Assembly (NCBI RefSeq): GCF_014522265.1
Contig: NZ_CP017024.1
Location: 2,260,001 to 2,324,000 of the forward strand
Reading direction: 5' to 3'
Length of the DNA stretch: 64,000 nucleotides
DNA from: Pseudomonas oryzihabitans
GTDB lineage: Bacteria > Pseudomonadota > Gammaproteobacteria > Pseudomonadales > Pseudomonadaceae
In this document: piece by piece, positions 8,794 through 17,763 of the stretch
Layout of the letters: each line of letters starts with the position of its first letter
How positions within the stretch are numbered: position 1 is the stretch's first letter
The notes under the pieces: model-generated
What the model was told of the DNA's origin: nothing
Database searches by the model: none
The model's input: the letters and a program-made list of their open reading frames with translations, nothing else
Program-made: the position numbers and the translations under genes

Positions 8794-11110
8794 GACGAAG
8801 GTCCTTTTCGTGGGAGACGGGGGGCGAAGCCCAAGGCGCCAGCAGGAAGCTGAATACCAGCCCCAGGCTGATGGCCAGGCCGAAGTTGGCGATGGCCGGG
8901 GTGCTGCTGAGCATCAGCAGACCGAACGACAGCCAGCTGCCGACGCCGGACAGCAGGCCGCCGAGCAGACTGACCGCCGCGCCGCCGATGGCCTCGTGCA
9001 TGAGGATGGCGTAGTCCACGCCGATGGCGGTGATGAGCAGCAGGGCGAAGAGGCTGAACAGGGTCAGCGGCTGGCCCAGCCAGCCCAGGCAGGCCAGGGC
9101 CGCGAGGGCCGCCAGGAGCGGCAGGCAGACGATGCGTAGCGCCGCGCGGCGACCGAAGGCCCAGAGCAGTAGGAGGAAGATGGCCCCCGAGGCCAGCAGC
9201 TTGAGTTCCACCGCCAGGCGCTGGGTATGAAGGAACAGTCCGCGCAATTCGCCGAGGCGATCCACCAGCTGCACCCCGGGCAAACCCTCGGCCACCGTCT
9301 GCAGCACCTGGGCGTTGCCCAGCCCTTGCAGGCTGACCAGGCCGGCTGCGTTGCCGTCGGCCGTGCGGCCCAGCCAGAGCGGTCGCCAGGGCTCGCCCAG
9401 CGGGCCGGCCAGGGCCTGGTCGAGACTCAGGTCGGGTAGCTGCTGCAATAGCTTGAGTTCGGCGTCCAGCGCCTCGGCCGGTATGCCTACCGCCAGCAGG
9501 GGTTGCAGGCGCTCGCCCCAACCGGCCAGGGCCTGGCGCAATTCGGCCTGGGCTGCGGCAGGGGCGACCAGACCACTGAGGGCGCGATAGCCCTGCAGCT
9601 GACCCTGACTGACCAGGCTATCCAGGCGCTGCCCCAGGGCGGCCTGGCGGCGCAGCACCTCATCGGCATCCGCCCCGCGCACCAGGAAGAACTGGCTGGT
9701 GGGTTGCAGCCCGGTAAGGCGGGCGATGGCCTGGGCTTCGCGGGTCAGGGCCGGGTCTTGGCCAAGCCAGAGGCGCAGATCGTTCTGCAGGTGCAGTTGC
9801 CAGACGCCCGCGCCGCAAAAGGCCAGCAGCGCCAGCAGCAGCGGCAGGCTGCCGGTACGCGCCAGCAGGCGCAGCCGCAGGTCGAGCAGGCGCTGCATCA
9901 GCCGCAGCGGCGCGGCGGGCGGTGCCAGGTCCAGACGCTGCCACCAGGCCGGCAAGAGGCAGACGGTGGTGAGGTAGGCGCCGATCAGGCCGGCGGCGGA
10001 AAACGCCGCCACCTGGGTCAGCGCCGGAAAGGGCGTGCAGGCCAGCGCCAGGTAGCCCAGCAGATTGGTCGCCAGGCTCAGGGACAATCCCGGCAGCGTC
10101 TCGCGCAGGATGGCCGTGGCATTCCAGGGGCCGCCCTTCCAGCTCTTGCTCAGGTAGTGCAGCGGATAGTCGGCGGCCACCCCGGTCAGGCTGGCACCGA
10201 GGATCAGGGTGAGGGCGTTGATCTGGCCGAACAGCAGCACGCAGGCGGCGCTGCCGGCCAGGAGCGCCACGCCCACCGCCAGCAGGCTGAGCAGTACCCG
10301 CCAGCGGCGGAACAGCCCCAGCAGCAGGGCCAGGGTGCCAAGGGTGGCCAGGCCGCCGATCAGCGACATCTCGCGACTGGCGGTGGCCTGGCCGGCGGCG
10401 GCGTATCTCAGGCCGCTGGCGGCGAGTAGCTGACCGCCCTCCGCGACCACCTCACGGCGGGCGGCCTCGATCAGGGCTTCCACCCGGGGCGGGGCATCGA
10501 AGTCGAAGGCATCGGCGCGGGTACGTGCGCGGATCAGGGCCCAGGTCAGGTCGTCGCCCTGGGTCAGCAGCAGGCCGCTGCCGGCGTCGAATTGCACCTT
10601 GCTCGCCGGGGTGAGCTGGCGCTGCAGCAGCAGGCCGAGGCCGAACCAGTCCTGCTCCAGGGGCAGGGCGCCGGCGCCGGCGAAGGGATCAAAGAGGGCC
10701 GCGGCGCGGGCCTGTAGATAGCTGTTGGGCGTCTTGAGCAACTCGTCGCGCGCCGGCCCTGGTGCCAACGCCAGGCGGCTGGCCAGGAGTTGCTGGCGCA
10801 GACCGGGCAGGTCCGGCGTGAGTTGCCACTGCACCTTCTCGAACAGCGGCTCTCGCGACCAGGCCTGGCCCAGGCGCTCGGTCAGGGCCGGCAGTCGCTC
10901 GCGCTGGGGATGGCCGACCAGCAGCAGGACCTCGCGATTGAGCGGCTCGGTCATGCGCGCCTCGGCCTGCAGGGTGAGGGCATCACCGGCGCCCTGGGGC
11001 AGCAGCGCCAGCAGGTCGGCGGCCACCGGCGGACCCTGCCGCCACTGCCAGGCGCTGAGCGCCAGCAGGGCGAGCAGGAACAGCAGGAAGGGGCGCTGCA
11101 GCCGGGTCAC
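8786..11110 (-). CDS. MMPL-family (RND superfamily) exporter of the aryl polyene cluster
   Basis: 774-residue inner-membrane protein with the duplicated RND/MMPL layout: one N-terminal helix, a large periplasmic domain (about 35-240), a helix bundle (about 250-420), a second periplasmic domain and a final helix bundle. A GVAADYPLHYLSKSW motif in the first bundle and GVDYAILMHEAI in the second correspond to the proton-relay helix of MMPL proteins. Predicted to move the finished pigment lipid out of the inner membrane towards the LolA-like carrier encoded next to it. It overlaps the LolA-like gene by 4 bases. Confidence 0.9.
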   Translation of the reverse strand: MTRLQRPFLLFLLALLALSAWQWRQGPPVAADLLALLPQGAGDALTLQAEARMTEPLNREVLLLVGHPQRERLPALTERLGQAWSREPLFEKVQWQLTPDLPGLRQQLLASRLALAPGPARDELLKTPNSYLQARAAALFDPFAGAGALPLEQDWFGLGLLLQRQLTPASKVQFDAGSGLLLTQGDDLTWALIRARTRADAFDFDAPPRVEALIEAARREVVAEGGQLLAASGLRYAAAGQATASREMSLIGGLATLGTLALLLGLFRRWRVLLSLLAVGVALLAGSAACVLLFGQINALTLILGASLTGVAADYPLHYLSKSWKGGPWNATAILRETLPGLSLSLATNLLGYLALACTPFPALTQVAAFSAAGLIGAYLTTVCLLPAWWQRLDLAPPAAPLRLMQRLLDLRLRLLARTGSLPLLLALLAFCGAGVWQLHLQNDLRLWLGQDPALTREAQAIARLTGLQPTSQFFLVRGADADEVLRRQAALGQRLDSLVSQGQLQGYRALSGLVAPAAAQAELRQALAGWGERLQPLLAVGIPAEALDAELKLLQQLPDLSLDQALAGPLGEPWRPLWLGRTADGNAAGLVSLQGLGNAQVLQTVAEGLPGVQLVDRLGELRGLFLHTQRLAVELKLLASGAIFLLLLWAFGRRAALRIVCLPLLAALAALACLGWLGQPLTLFSLFALLLITAIGVDYAILMHEAIGGAAVSLLGGLLSGVGSWLSFGLLMLSSTPAIANFGLAISLGLVFSFLLAPWASPPVSHEKDLRHG

Positions 11111-11691
11111 TGGAAGACCGCGCGCTGCTCGGCGCTCAGGGTGTCGCCAGGCTGGCCGTCCAGCTTGAGCAGGCTGCGGTCGCCCTGGGTCTCGCGGATC
11201 TCCACCTGTTCGACCAGGGCGCCGCCCTGGATGAGGATGCCGTCGAACACCTGCTTGAGCAGGGCGCCGCGCGGCGTCAGGCGCAGCTGCCAGTGGTTGG
11301 CGTCGCCGGTCAGGGCCAGCTCGAAGCCGCGTTCCAGGCCGCTGCGATCACCGCCGAGCACGGCCAGGAACAGTGCGCTCTGGCGCGCGGCCAGGTCGCT
11401 GCCGGGCAGGGGCGTCCAGCCCGTCGGCGTCTGCTTGGCGATGGCCCCGGGGGTGATGCGATAGGTCTGCGCCAGCGGCTTTTCCAGCCGCCAGAGCAGG
11501 CCCAGGCCGCGGGCCAGGGTGAAGTGACCGCTGCTGGTCAGCGGCTGCGGCAGGGCGCGCAGATAGCGCTGCTGGACGAAGCTGCCCGCGACCGCCGCGG
11601 GGCGCGCCAGCTGGGCGGCCAGGTCGTCGAGATCGAAGGCCTGGGCCAGGGGCGCGGCCAGGATGAATAGCAGAGCGATCAGCGTGCGCAT
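11107..11691 (-). CDS. LolA-like periplasmic lipid carrier
   Basis: 194 residues with a signal peptide (MRTLIALLFILAAPLAQA) followed by a LolA-type incomplete beta-barrel pattern (AAVAGSFVQQRYLRALPQPLTSSG then repeated strands). In aryl polyene operons such proteins are thought to carry the hydrophobic product across the periplasm after MMPL export. Start ATG at 11691 overlaps the thioesterase gene end. Confidence 0.85.
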   Translation of the reverse strand: MRTLIALLFILAAPLAQAFDLDDLAAQLARPAAVAGSFVQQRYLRALPQPLTSSGHFTLARGLGLLWRLEKPLAQTYRITPGAIAKQTPTGWTPLPGSDLAARQSALFLAVLGGDRSGLERGFELALTGDANHWQLRLTPRGALLKQVFDGILIQGGALVEQVEIRETQGDRSLLKLDGQPGDTLSAEQRAVFQ

Positions 11692-12113
11692 GCCAGGGCC
11701 CTCTCCACGGCGTCGATGAAGACCCTGGGCGAGGCCAGCTGCATCTCGCGGCTGGCCAGGTCCACGGCGACCTGCACGGTGCTGGCGCGGGTCAGGCGCT
11801 CGCCGGTGGCGGCATCGCTGATCAGGTAGTTAAGCTTGAGGCGGTTCTCCCACTCCACCAGATCGGCCTTTACCCGCACGCGCTGCTGAAACAGCAGGGG
11901 GCGGATGTAGCGGATCTGCAGGTCGATCACCGGCCAGCCATAGCCGGAGTCGCGCATCTGCAGGTAGTTATGGTCAAGGCGGTCGAGCAGCGCGCAGCGC
12001 GCCACCTCCAGGTACTTCACATAATGGCCGTGCCAGGCGATTTCCATCATGTCGACGTCGAAGAAGGGGATCTGCATCTCCACCTCGACCTGCAGGGCAC
12101 CGGTCTTACGCAT
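11679..12113 (-). CDS. 4-hydroxybenzoyl-CoA thioesterase-like hotdog protein (ApeK-like)
   Basis: 144-residue acyl-CoA/ACP thioesterase of the 4HBT/YbgC class. The motif FFDVDMMEIAWHGHYVKYLE contains the catalytic aspartate and the HGHY segment of this class. Probable role: release of the polyene chain or editing of stalled ACP thioesters. Overlaps the preceding ammonia-lyase end by 8 bases and the next gene by 13. Confidence 0.85.
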   Translation of the reverse strand: MRKTGALQVEVEMQIPFFDVDMMEIAWHGHYVKYLEVARCALLDRLDHNYLQMRDSGYGWPVIDLQIRYIRPLLFQQRVRVKADLVEWENRLKLNYLISDAATGERLTRASTVQVAVDLASREMQLASPRVFIDAVERALACAR

Positions 12114-13632
12114 AGAGCCTCCAGTGGCGGGCGCGAATCAGGGTCAGGGTCTGGCGCAATTCGGCTTCCAGGGCACGGTCTTCGATCAGCGGCGGGAAGG
12201 TCTCGCCCAGCGCGCGGTGCATGGCGGCCAGGGGTGCGGGCGGTTGCCCGCCCTGCTCGCACCTGAGCCAGACGCCCTGCTGGGCGGCCAGCAGGGTGGC
12301 GGCGGCCACCTGCTCGGTGAGCTCCAGCACGCGCAGGGCATCGCGGGCGGCGATGGTGCCCATGCTGACCTTGTCCTGGTTGTGGCATTCGGTGGAACGG
12401 GAGAAGACGCTGGCCGGCAGGGTGCCCTTGAGCGCCTCGGCGGTCCAGGCGCTGGCGCCGATCTGCACCGCCTTGAAACCATGGTTGAGCATGGCCCGCG
12501 CGGCCGGGGCGCCGGAGAGATTGCCCGGCAGGCCGTGGTTATAGCGCGCATCCACCAAGAGAGCGAGCTGGCGGTCGAGCAGGTCGGCGACGTTGGCCAC
12601 CAGGGTCTTGAGACTGTCCATGGCGCAGGCGATATGGCCGCCATAGAAGTGGCCGCCGTGCAGCACCCGCTCGTCTTCGGCGTCGATCAGCGGATTGTCG
12701 TTGGCGCTGTTGAGTTCGGTCTCGATGAACTGGCGCAGCCAGGGCAGGCTGTCGGCCAGTACCCCCAGCACATGGGGCGCGCAGCGCAGCGAATATCTGT
12801 CCTGCAGGCGGTGCAGGGGCGCGGCCGGACCCTCTGCGGCCAGATCCGCGCGCAGCCAGGCGGCCACCTGGCCCTGGCCCGGATGGGGCTTGGCGGCGAA
12901 CAGGCGCTGGTCGAAGTGCTCGGGGTTGCCGGCCAGGGCCACCACATTGAGCGCGGTGATGCGGGTTGCCAGGCGCAGCAGGTACTCGGCGCGGGAGAAG
13001 GCCAGGCAGGCCAGGCCGGTCATCACCGCGGTGCCGTTCATCAGCGCCAGGGCTTCCTTGGGTCTGAGCACCAGCGGCGTCCAGCCCAGCTCGGCATGGA
13101 CGTCCGCCGCTTCCCGTAGCTCATTGCGCCAGAGCACCTGGCGCTCGCCGCAGAGGGCGGCGGCCACATAGGACAGCGGGGTGAGATCGCCGCTGGCGCC
13201 CACCGAACCCTCTTCGGGGATCAGCGGCAGGATGTCTTCGCGCAGGAAGGCGGTGAGGCGTTCGAGCAACTCGACGCGCACCCCGGAGACGCCCTGGCAC
13301 AGCGACTGCAGCCGCGCTGCCAGTACCGCGCGGGTCGCCGCCGCATCCAGATGGCGACCCAGGCCGCAGCCGTGGAAGGTATAGAGCTGACGCGGCAGCG
13401 CCTCGACCTGGGCCAGGGGCACGGCGACCACGCAGGAGTCGCCATAGCCGGTGGTGATGCCGTAGACCGAGCCCTCGCGGGCCAGCAGCGACTCGACGAA
13501 GCGGGCACCGCGGGCGATGCCGTCGCGAAAGGCGGCGTCGTCCTGCAATTCGGCCTGGGCCCGGCCCTCGGCCAGGGCGACCAGGTCTTCGATGGCGAGG
13601 GCTTGGCTACCAAAGCGAACACTAGCGTTCAT
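12106..13632 (-). CDS. Aromatic amino acid (histidine/tyrosine-type) ammonia-lyase
   Basis: 508-residue MIO-dependent lyase. The Ala-Ser-Gly triad that cyclises to MIO is at 146-148 (GSVGASGDLTPLS), and the YGITTGYGDS loop with its catalytic Tyr lies near residue 57. The substrate-selectivity pair reads Phe-His (YTFHGCGLG, about 86-87), neither the Ser-His of HutH nor the usual Phe-Leu of PAL. Being inside the pigment operon and not in a hut operon, it most likely makes a cinnamate or coumarate-type aryl starter rather than urocanate. The start at 13632 overlaps the acyltransferase stop; the open frame extends further upstream only as an out-of-frame shadow. Confidence 0.88.
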   Translation of the reverse strand: MNASVRFGSQALAIEDLVALAEGRAQAELQDDAAFRDGIARGARFVESLLAREGSVYGITTGYGDSCVVAVPLAQVEALPRQLYTFHGCGLGRHLDAAATRAVLAARLQSLCQGVSGVRVELLERLTAFLREDILPLIPEEGSVGASGDLTPLSYVAAALCGERQVLWRNELREAADVHAELGWTPLVLRPKEALALMNGTAVMTGLACLAFSRAEYLLRLATRITALNVVALAGNPEHFDQRLFAAKPHPGQGQVAAWLRADLAAEGPAAPLHRLQDRYSLRCAPHVLGVLADSLPWLRQFIETELNSANDNPLIDAEDERVLHGGHFYGGHIACAMDSLKTLVANVADLLDRQLALLVDARYNHGLPGNLSGAPAARAMLNHGFKAVQIGASAWTAEALKGTLPASVFSRSTECHNQDKVSMGTIAARDALRVLELTEQVAAATLLAAQQGVWLRCEQGGQPPAPLAAMHRALGETFPPLIEDRALEAELRQTLTLIRARHWRLYA

Positions 13633-14542
13633 CGCGACTCCAGAAGGGGTAGAAGTTGAACCACTGCCGCGGCGCCTTGAGGCAATGGGCGGCAAGGCGC
13701 TCGGCATAGGCCTGGGCCAGGCCCTGGATGCCGGCGGCGCGCTCCTGGCGACGCCAGGCCGGGGCCGGGGCGAAGTCTTCCAGGTAGAGGTGGTAGCCGT
13801 CGGCTTCGCGCAGGCAGAACAGCAGGTTGGTCGGGCAGCGCAGCAGGTGCGCCAGCAGCCAGGGGCCCTGGGGGAAGGGCGCCGGGGCGCCGAGGAAATC
13901 CACCTCGACGGTCCGGCCGCCGTGCAGCGGCACCCGGTCACCGGCGATGGCCAGCCATTCGCCGCGCTCCAGGCGCTCGCTGAGCTGCAGCATCACCGCC
14001 GGGTCCAGCTCGCTGACCTGGATCAGCCGCAGATCACTGGCGCCGGCTTCCTCCAGCAGGCGATTGAAGGCTTCGGCATGGCGGGTGTGCACCAGCACAT
14101 TGAGGCGCACCCGCCGCCCCAGCTGGGCCAGGGCGCGACAGACTTCGAGGTTGCCCAGGTGGGCGGTGACCAGGATCTCGCCGCGCGGCGCGTGCATGCG
14201 GCTGTGCACCTGATCCGGATCGTGCAGTTGCACCTGATCCAGGCCGAGACGGCCGTTCCAGGCATCGAGCTTGTCCAGCAGGGCTTCGGCGAAGGCCATG
14301 AACTGGGCGTAGCCGCTGCGCCAGCTGGGCTGCAGGTCGGGACGACCGCTCCAGCGGGCCAGGCGCTGCTGGTAGTCGCGGATGCCACGGCGGGCGCGGG
14401 CGCCGAACAGGAAGAAGTACAGCACGATCAGCCGCAGCAGCGGGGCGATGGCGCGGCGGCCCAGGTGCCGTGCCAGCCAGGCGGTGAGGCGCATCAGCAG
14501 GGGGCTGCCACGCTCGCGCTGCTGCGCCCAGTGGCCGCTCAC
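13622..14542 (-). CDS. LpxL/HtrB-family lysophospholipid-type acyltransferase
   Basis: 306-residue membrane-associated acyltransferase of the lipid A acyltransferase family (HLGRRAIAPLLRLIVLYFFLF... membrane-anchoring N-terminus; VTAHLGNLEVCRAL carries the H-x4-E catalytic motif). In aryl polyene clusters such a domain, often fused to a glycosyltransferase (ApeJ), esterifies the polyene to a lipid. Start chosen at the GTG at 14542, whose GTGA overlaps the glycosyltransferase stop. The longer open frame is a shadow of that gene. Confidence 0.85.
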   Translation of the reverse strand: MSGHWAQQRERGSPLLMRLTAWLARHLGRRAIAPLLRLIVLYFFLFGARARRGIRDYQQRLARWSGRPDLQPSWRSGYAQFMAFAEALLDKLDAWNGRLGLDQVQLHDPDQVHSRMHAPRGEILVTAHLGNLEVCRALAQLGRRVRLNVLVHTRHAEAFNRLLEEAGASDLRLIQVSELDPAVMLQLSERLERGEWLAIAGDRVPLHGGRTVEVDFLGAPAPFPQGPWLLAHLLRCPTNLLFCLREADGYHLYLEDFAPAPAWRRQERAAGIQGLAQAYAERLAAHCLKAPRQWFNFYPFWSRDER

Positions 14543-15276
14543 GCGCGCACCCGGCGCCAGAGCAGGCGCGGCGCGCGCAGCAGCATGCCGAAGAACAGCC
14601 GGGTGTGCATGCGCGAGATCAGCACGTTGTCCTGCCAGAGGCGAAAGTGCGACCGGCCATCCAGCGGATAGTGCACCCGGGTCGGCCGCCAGCGCATGGG
14701 CTGCTCGCGCCAGGCCAGGCGCACCAGGATCTCCGGGTCGAAATCCATGCGCTTGCCCAGGCCGCCGGCGCGGATCACCGCCAGGGTCGGCGCCAGCGGA
14801 TAGACGCGAAAGCCGCACATGCTGTCGCGGATCGCCAGGGACAGGCTGTTGATCCACACCCAGACATGGGTGAGGTAGCGGGCATAGAGCCGACCCCTGG
14901 GCACCGAGTCGTCGAATTGCGGATAGCCGCAGATCAGCGCCTCGGGATAGGCCTGGGCCTCGGCGAGAAAGGCGGCCACGTCGGCCAGGTCGTGCTGGCC
15001 GTCGGCGTCCACCTGCAGGGCATGGCTGAAGCCCAGCCGCTGCGCCTCGGCGAGTCCGGCCATCACCGCGCCGCCCTTGCCCTGGTTGACCGGCAGGCGC
15101 AGCAGATGGACGTCGGGCTGGGTCGCCAGCTCGTCCATCACCTGGGCGCAGGCGGGGCTGGAGGCGTCGTCCACCAGCACGCAGGGCAGGGCGCGCTGGC
15201 GCAGCGCCTGGACCACCAGCGGCAGGGCGTGCTCATGGTCGAACACCGGGATCACCGCGCAGGCCCGAAAGCTCAT
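14539..15276 (-). CDS. Family 2 glycosyltransferase
   Basis: 245 residues. GT-A fold N-terminus CAVIPVFDHEHALPLVVQAL, nucleotide-binding VLVDDASS, and DADGQHD with the metal-binding D-x-D-type motif, as in dolichyl-phosphate-mannose-synthase-like enzymes. Predicted to add a sugar to the lipid anchor of the pigment. It lies next to the acyltransferase with a 4-base overlap; in other bacteria the two are fused. Overlaps the AMP ligase end by 4 bases. Confidence 0.87.
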   Translation of the reverse strand: MSFRACAVIPVFDHEHALPLVVQALRQRALPCVLVDDASSPACAQVMDELATQPDVHLLRLPVNQGKGGAVMAGLAEAQRLGFSHALQVDADGQHDLADVAAFLAEAQAYPEALICGYPQFDDSVPRGRLYARYLTHVWVWINSLSLAIRDSMCGFRVYPLAPTLAVIRAGGLGKRMDFDPEILVRLAWREQPMRWRPTRVHYPLDGRSHFRLWQDNVLISRMHTRLFFGMLLRAPRLLWRRVRA

Positions 15277-16919
15277 GGCTGCGCCTCCTTGAGCAGGATG
15301 CGCCCGGAAGAGCAGGCCGCGGTGCCCTGGCGAAAGGCGAAGTGCAGCTTGCTGCGGGTGGCGTCGAAGTGGAAGGTCAGGGTCACCCGGTCACCGGGGC
15401 GCAGCAGCTGCTGGAATTTCAGCACCTCCATCCCGGCGAAGTCCGCGGGCAGATCCAGGTGCTGGCGGGCCAGGCGCTGGGCCCAGCCGACCTGCACCAC
15501 CCCGGGCACCACCGGCGCCGTGGGGAAGTGGCCGGAAAAGAACGCCAGGTCCGGGGCGACTTCCAGCTCCAGCCGCCAGCCGTCCGCGGTCCGCTCGACG
15601 TCGAGCGGTTCGATCTCCACTGGCCGTGGCTGGGCCAGCAGGCGTTCTACTTCGGCCTGGGCCAGCTTGCCCTGGGCGCTGTAGGGCAGCGCCAGCAGCA
15701 GGCGCCAGCGGCGTGGCAGGGCGATGGCCTCGCAATGGCCGACCAGGTGTTCGCGCAACTCGGCCACCAGGGCGCGGCGACCGCCATTGCGCAGCTGGTG
15801 CAGGCCGTGTTCGCTCAGGGCGACCAGGGCGCCGAGCAGGGCGCGACCCTGCTGCACCACGCCCAGGCGGACGTCGGCGACGGCGGGATGGTCGAGCAGG
15901 CGCGCTTCCAGTGCCGGCAAGGCGATGCGCTTCTCTTCCAGTTTGACGATGCGATCCAGGCGCCCGAGCAGTTCGAAGCGACCGTCATCCAGCAGGCGGA
16001 CGCCGTCCATGGTCTGCTCGCGCACGCCCTGGGGCAGATAGGGCGAGGTCAGCCAGAGGGCGCCGTCAGCGTCCTGGCCCAGCTTCAGGTCGGCGAAGGC
16101 CTGCCAGGGCTGCGGGCCCTGGCGCCAGGCGATGCCGCCGGTCTCGGAGCTGCCATAGACCTCGGTGGGGTACTGGCCGAAACGGACCTGGCAGGCCGTC
16201 GCCGCCGCTTCCGGCAGCACGCCGCCAGAGGAAAACACCCGTACCACCTGAGCGAGGATGGCGTCGTCGAGGTTCTCGCCCAGGCGCTTGAGCAGCGCCG
16301 GGCTGCTGATCCACACCACACGGCGACCTTCGCGCAGCAGGGCGGCGGTCTCGCGCTGCAGTTCCTCGGTGAAGGGCAGCGCCTGGCGGGCGAAGGGGCG
16401 ACCGGCGCAGAGCGGCCAGAGCACGCGAAACAGCAGGCCATAGATGTGCTGGGTGGAGACGCTGCCAAGGAAGGTCGCGTCGCCGAGAGAGCCACCCCAC
16501 AGCCGCTCCAGGGCAGCGACCTCGTTGGCCAGCTGGAACAGCTGCTTGGCGATCAGTTTGGGTTCGCCACTGGAGCCCGAGGTGCTCAGGGTCAGCAGCG
16601 GTGCCTGGAGGTCGAGCGCGGCGGGCGCCAGGGGCTCGGCGGCCGTCCAGCCGGCAAGATCGTCGAGCCAGGCATCGAGTCTAGGCATCAGTCGAGCACG
16701 GGTGGCGGGCTGGACGTCGGCCGGCAGGATCACCTCGATGCCGGCGCGCCAGGCACCGAGCAGGGCGCAGGCCAGGTCCTCGGCATCGTCCAGATGCAGC
16801 GCCAGGCGCTTGAGGCCACTGGCCTGGAAGGCCGCCGCCAGGCTCAGGGCGCGCTGCTTGAGGGCCGCATCCAGCGGGCTCGCGGCGCCCAGCAGGTCGG
16901 CGAGAGGGGTGAACGTCAT
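15273..16919 (-). CDS. AMP-dependent acyl ligase fused to a hotdog dehydratase domain (ApeH/ApeI-like)
   Basis: 548 residues. Residues 1 to about 430 form an acyl-adenylate ligase (TLSTSGSSGEPKLIAKQ phosphate loop, EVYGSSETGGIAWR), which would activate the aryl starter and load an ACP. The C-terminal ~100 residues (DLAFFSGHFPTAPVVPGVVQVGWAQ) are a FabZ/FabA-like hotdog domain with the F-x-G-H-F-P signature. In enterobacterial clusters I recall these as separate genes (ApeH and ApeI). Start at 16919 chosen because ATGA overlaps the upstream stop; the slightly longer frame has no advantage. Confidence 0.88.
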   Translation of the reverse strand: MTFTPLADLLGAASPLDAALKQRALSLAAAFQASGLKRLALHLDDAEDLACALLGAWRAGIEVILPADVQPATRARLMPRLDAWLDDLAGWTAAEPLAPAALDLQAPLLTLSTSGSSGEPKLIAKQLFQLANEVAALERLWGGSLGDATFLGSVSTQHIYGLLFRVLWPLCAGRPFARQALPFTEELQRETAALLREGRRVVWISSPALLKRLGENLDDAILAQVVRVFSSGGVLPEAAATACQVRFGQYPTEVYGSSETGGIAWRQGPQPWQAFADLKLGQDADGALWLTSPYLPQGVREQTMDGVRLLDDGRFELLGRLDRIVKLEEKRIALPALEARLLDHPAVADVRLGVVQQGRALLGALVALSEHGLHQLRNGGRRALVAELREHLVGHCEAIALPRRWRLLLALPYSAQGKLAQAEVERLLAQPRPVEIEPLDVERTADGWRLELEVAPDLAFFSGHFPTAPVVPGVVQVGWAQRLARQHLDLPADFAGMEVLKFQQLLRPGDRVTLTFHFDATRSKLHFAFRQGTAACSSGRILLKEAQP

Positions 16920-17488
16920 GACAGCCTCCGCACGCGCTGGCGGACCAGCCATTCACCGGCGAACAGCAGGCCCATCAGGCCATAGGCGATGACGCCGGTA
17001 TAGAGGGTCCACCAGGCCAGCGGCGCCCAGAGCGCCAGGGCGGCGGCGGTGAGCGCATTGAACAGAAAGAACAGGCACCAGACCTGGGTCACCCGGCGGG
17101 TGTAGCGCATCGCACGGGGTGGCAGCTCGGGCTCGCGCAGCCGCGCCAGGCGCTCGATCAGCGGCTGGCCGCGCAGCAGGCTCAGGCCGAATACTGCCAG
17201 CAGGAAGAGGCTGAGCAGCACCGGATACCAGCGCAGCAGCACGGCGGCGTCGCTCAGGGCCAGCAGCAGGCAGAAGCCCAGGGCGACCAGGGCGGTGCCG
17301 CGCTGCAGGCCGTTGAGGCCGGGTTGCAGCAGGCGCAGGCCCCAGAGGGCGCCGAGGCCGGCGGCGAACAGGCGCGGCGAGAGGTGCTGCAGGCCGAAGT
17401 AGACGGCGAAGGGATAGGCCAGGCCGAGCAGGAGCAGCAGAGCACTGGCGACCAGGCCCAGGGGGGAGCGGGAAGGCAGGGCACTCAT
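16916..17488 (-). CDS. Polytopic membrane protein of the aryl polyene operon (COG4648-like)
   Basis: 190 residues with about six hydrophobic helices (SPLGLVASALLLLLGLAYPFAVYFGL..., LVALGFCLLLALSDAAVLL, WYPVLLSLFLLAVFGLSLL, VWCLFFLFNALTAAALALW, WWTLYTGVIAYGLMGLLFA). A membrane protein of this type lies between the ACP and acyl-ligase genes in other APE clusters. Its function is unknown; it could scaffold the soluble enzymes at the membrane. Start at 17488; the upstream extension overlaps the ACP gene out of frame. Confidence 0.75.
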   Translation of the reverse strand: MSALPSRSPLGLVASALLLLLGLAYPFAVYFGLQHLSPRLFAAGLGALWGLRLLQPGLNGLQRGTALVALGFCLLLALSDAAVLLRWYPVLLSLFLLAVFGLSLLRGQPLIERLARLREPELPPRAMRYTRRVTQVWCLFFLFNALTAAALALWAPLAWWTLYTGVIAYGLMGLLFAGEWLVRQRVRRLS

Positions 17489-17498
17489 AGGCGGCGGA

Positions 17499-17753
17499 TC
17501 AGGCGTCCGCCTGGCTGATGCGATGGACGGCCTCGACCACGTCACCCACGGTGCGCACCTGGCGGAATTGCTCGGCGGCGATCTTGTGCCCGGTCTGGCG
17601 GCGCAGGTGGTCGATCAGGTCGACGGCGTCGATGCTGTCGATCTCCAGGTCCTCGTAGAGGTTGGCCTCCAGGGTCACCCGCTCGGGCTCCAGTTCGAAG
17701 AGTTCGACCAGGGCGCTGCGCAGGGTCTCGAAGATGGCTTCACGGCTTTGCAT
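17499..17753 (-). CDS. Acyl carrier protein
   Basis: 84-residue acidic helical ACP. The phosphopantetheine attachment serine is Ser40 in LEIDSIDAVDLIDHL. One of two adjacent, different ACPs, matching the two-ACP layout (ApeE/ApeF) of APE clusters, where one takes the starter and one the elongation steps. Start at 17753 gives the expected ACP length. Confidence 0.92.
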   Translation of the reverse strand: MQSREAIFETLRSALVELFELEPERVTLEANLYEDLEIDSIDAVDLIDHLRRQTGHKIAAEQFRQVRTVGDVVEAVHRISQADA

Positions 17754-17763
17754 GGCAATCTCC

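Noticed and set aside
12106-13632. HutH of histidine catabolism
   Set aside because: No hutU, hutI or hutG nearby; it lies inside the pigment operon and its selectivity pair differs from HutH.
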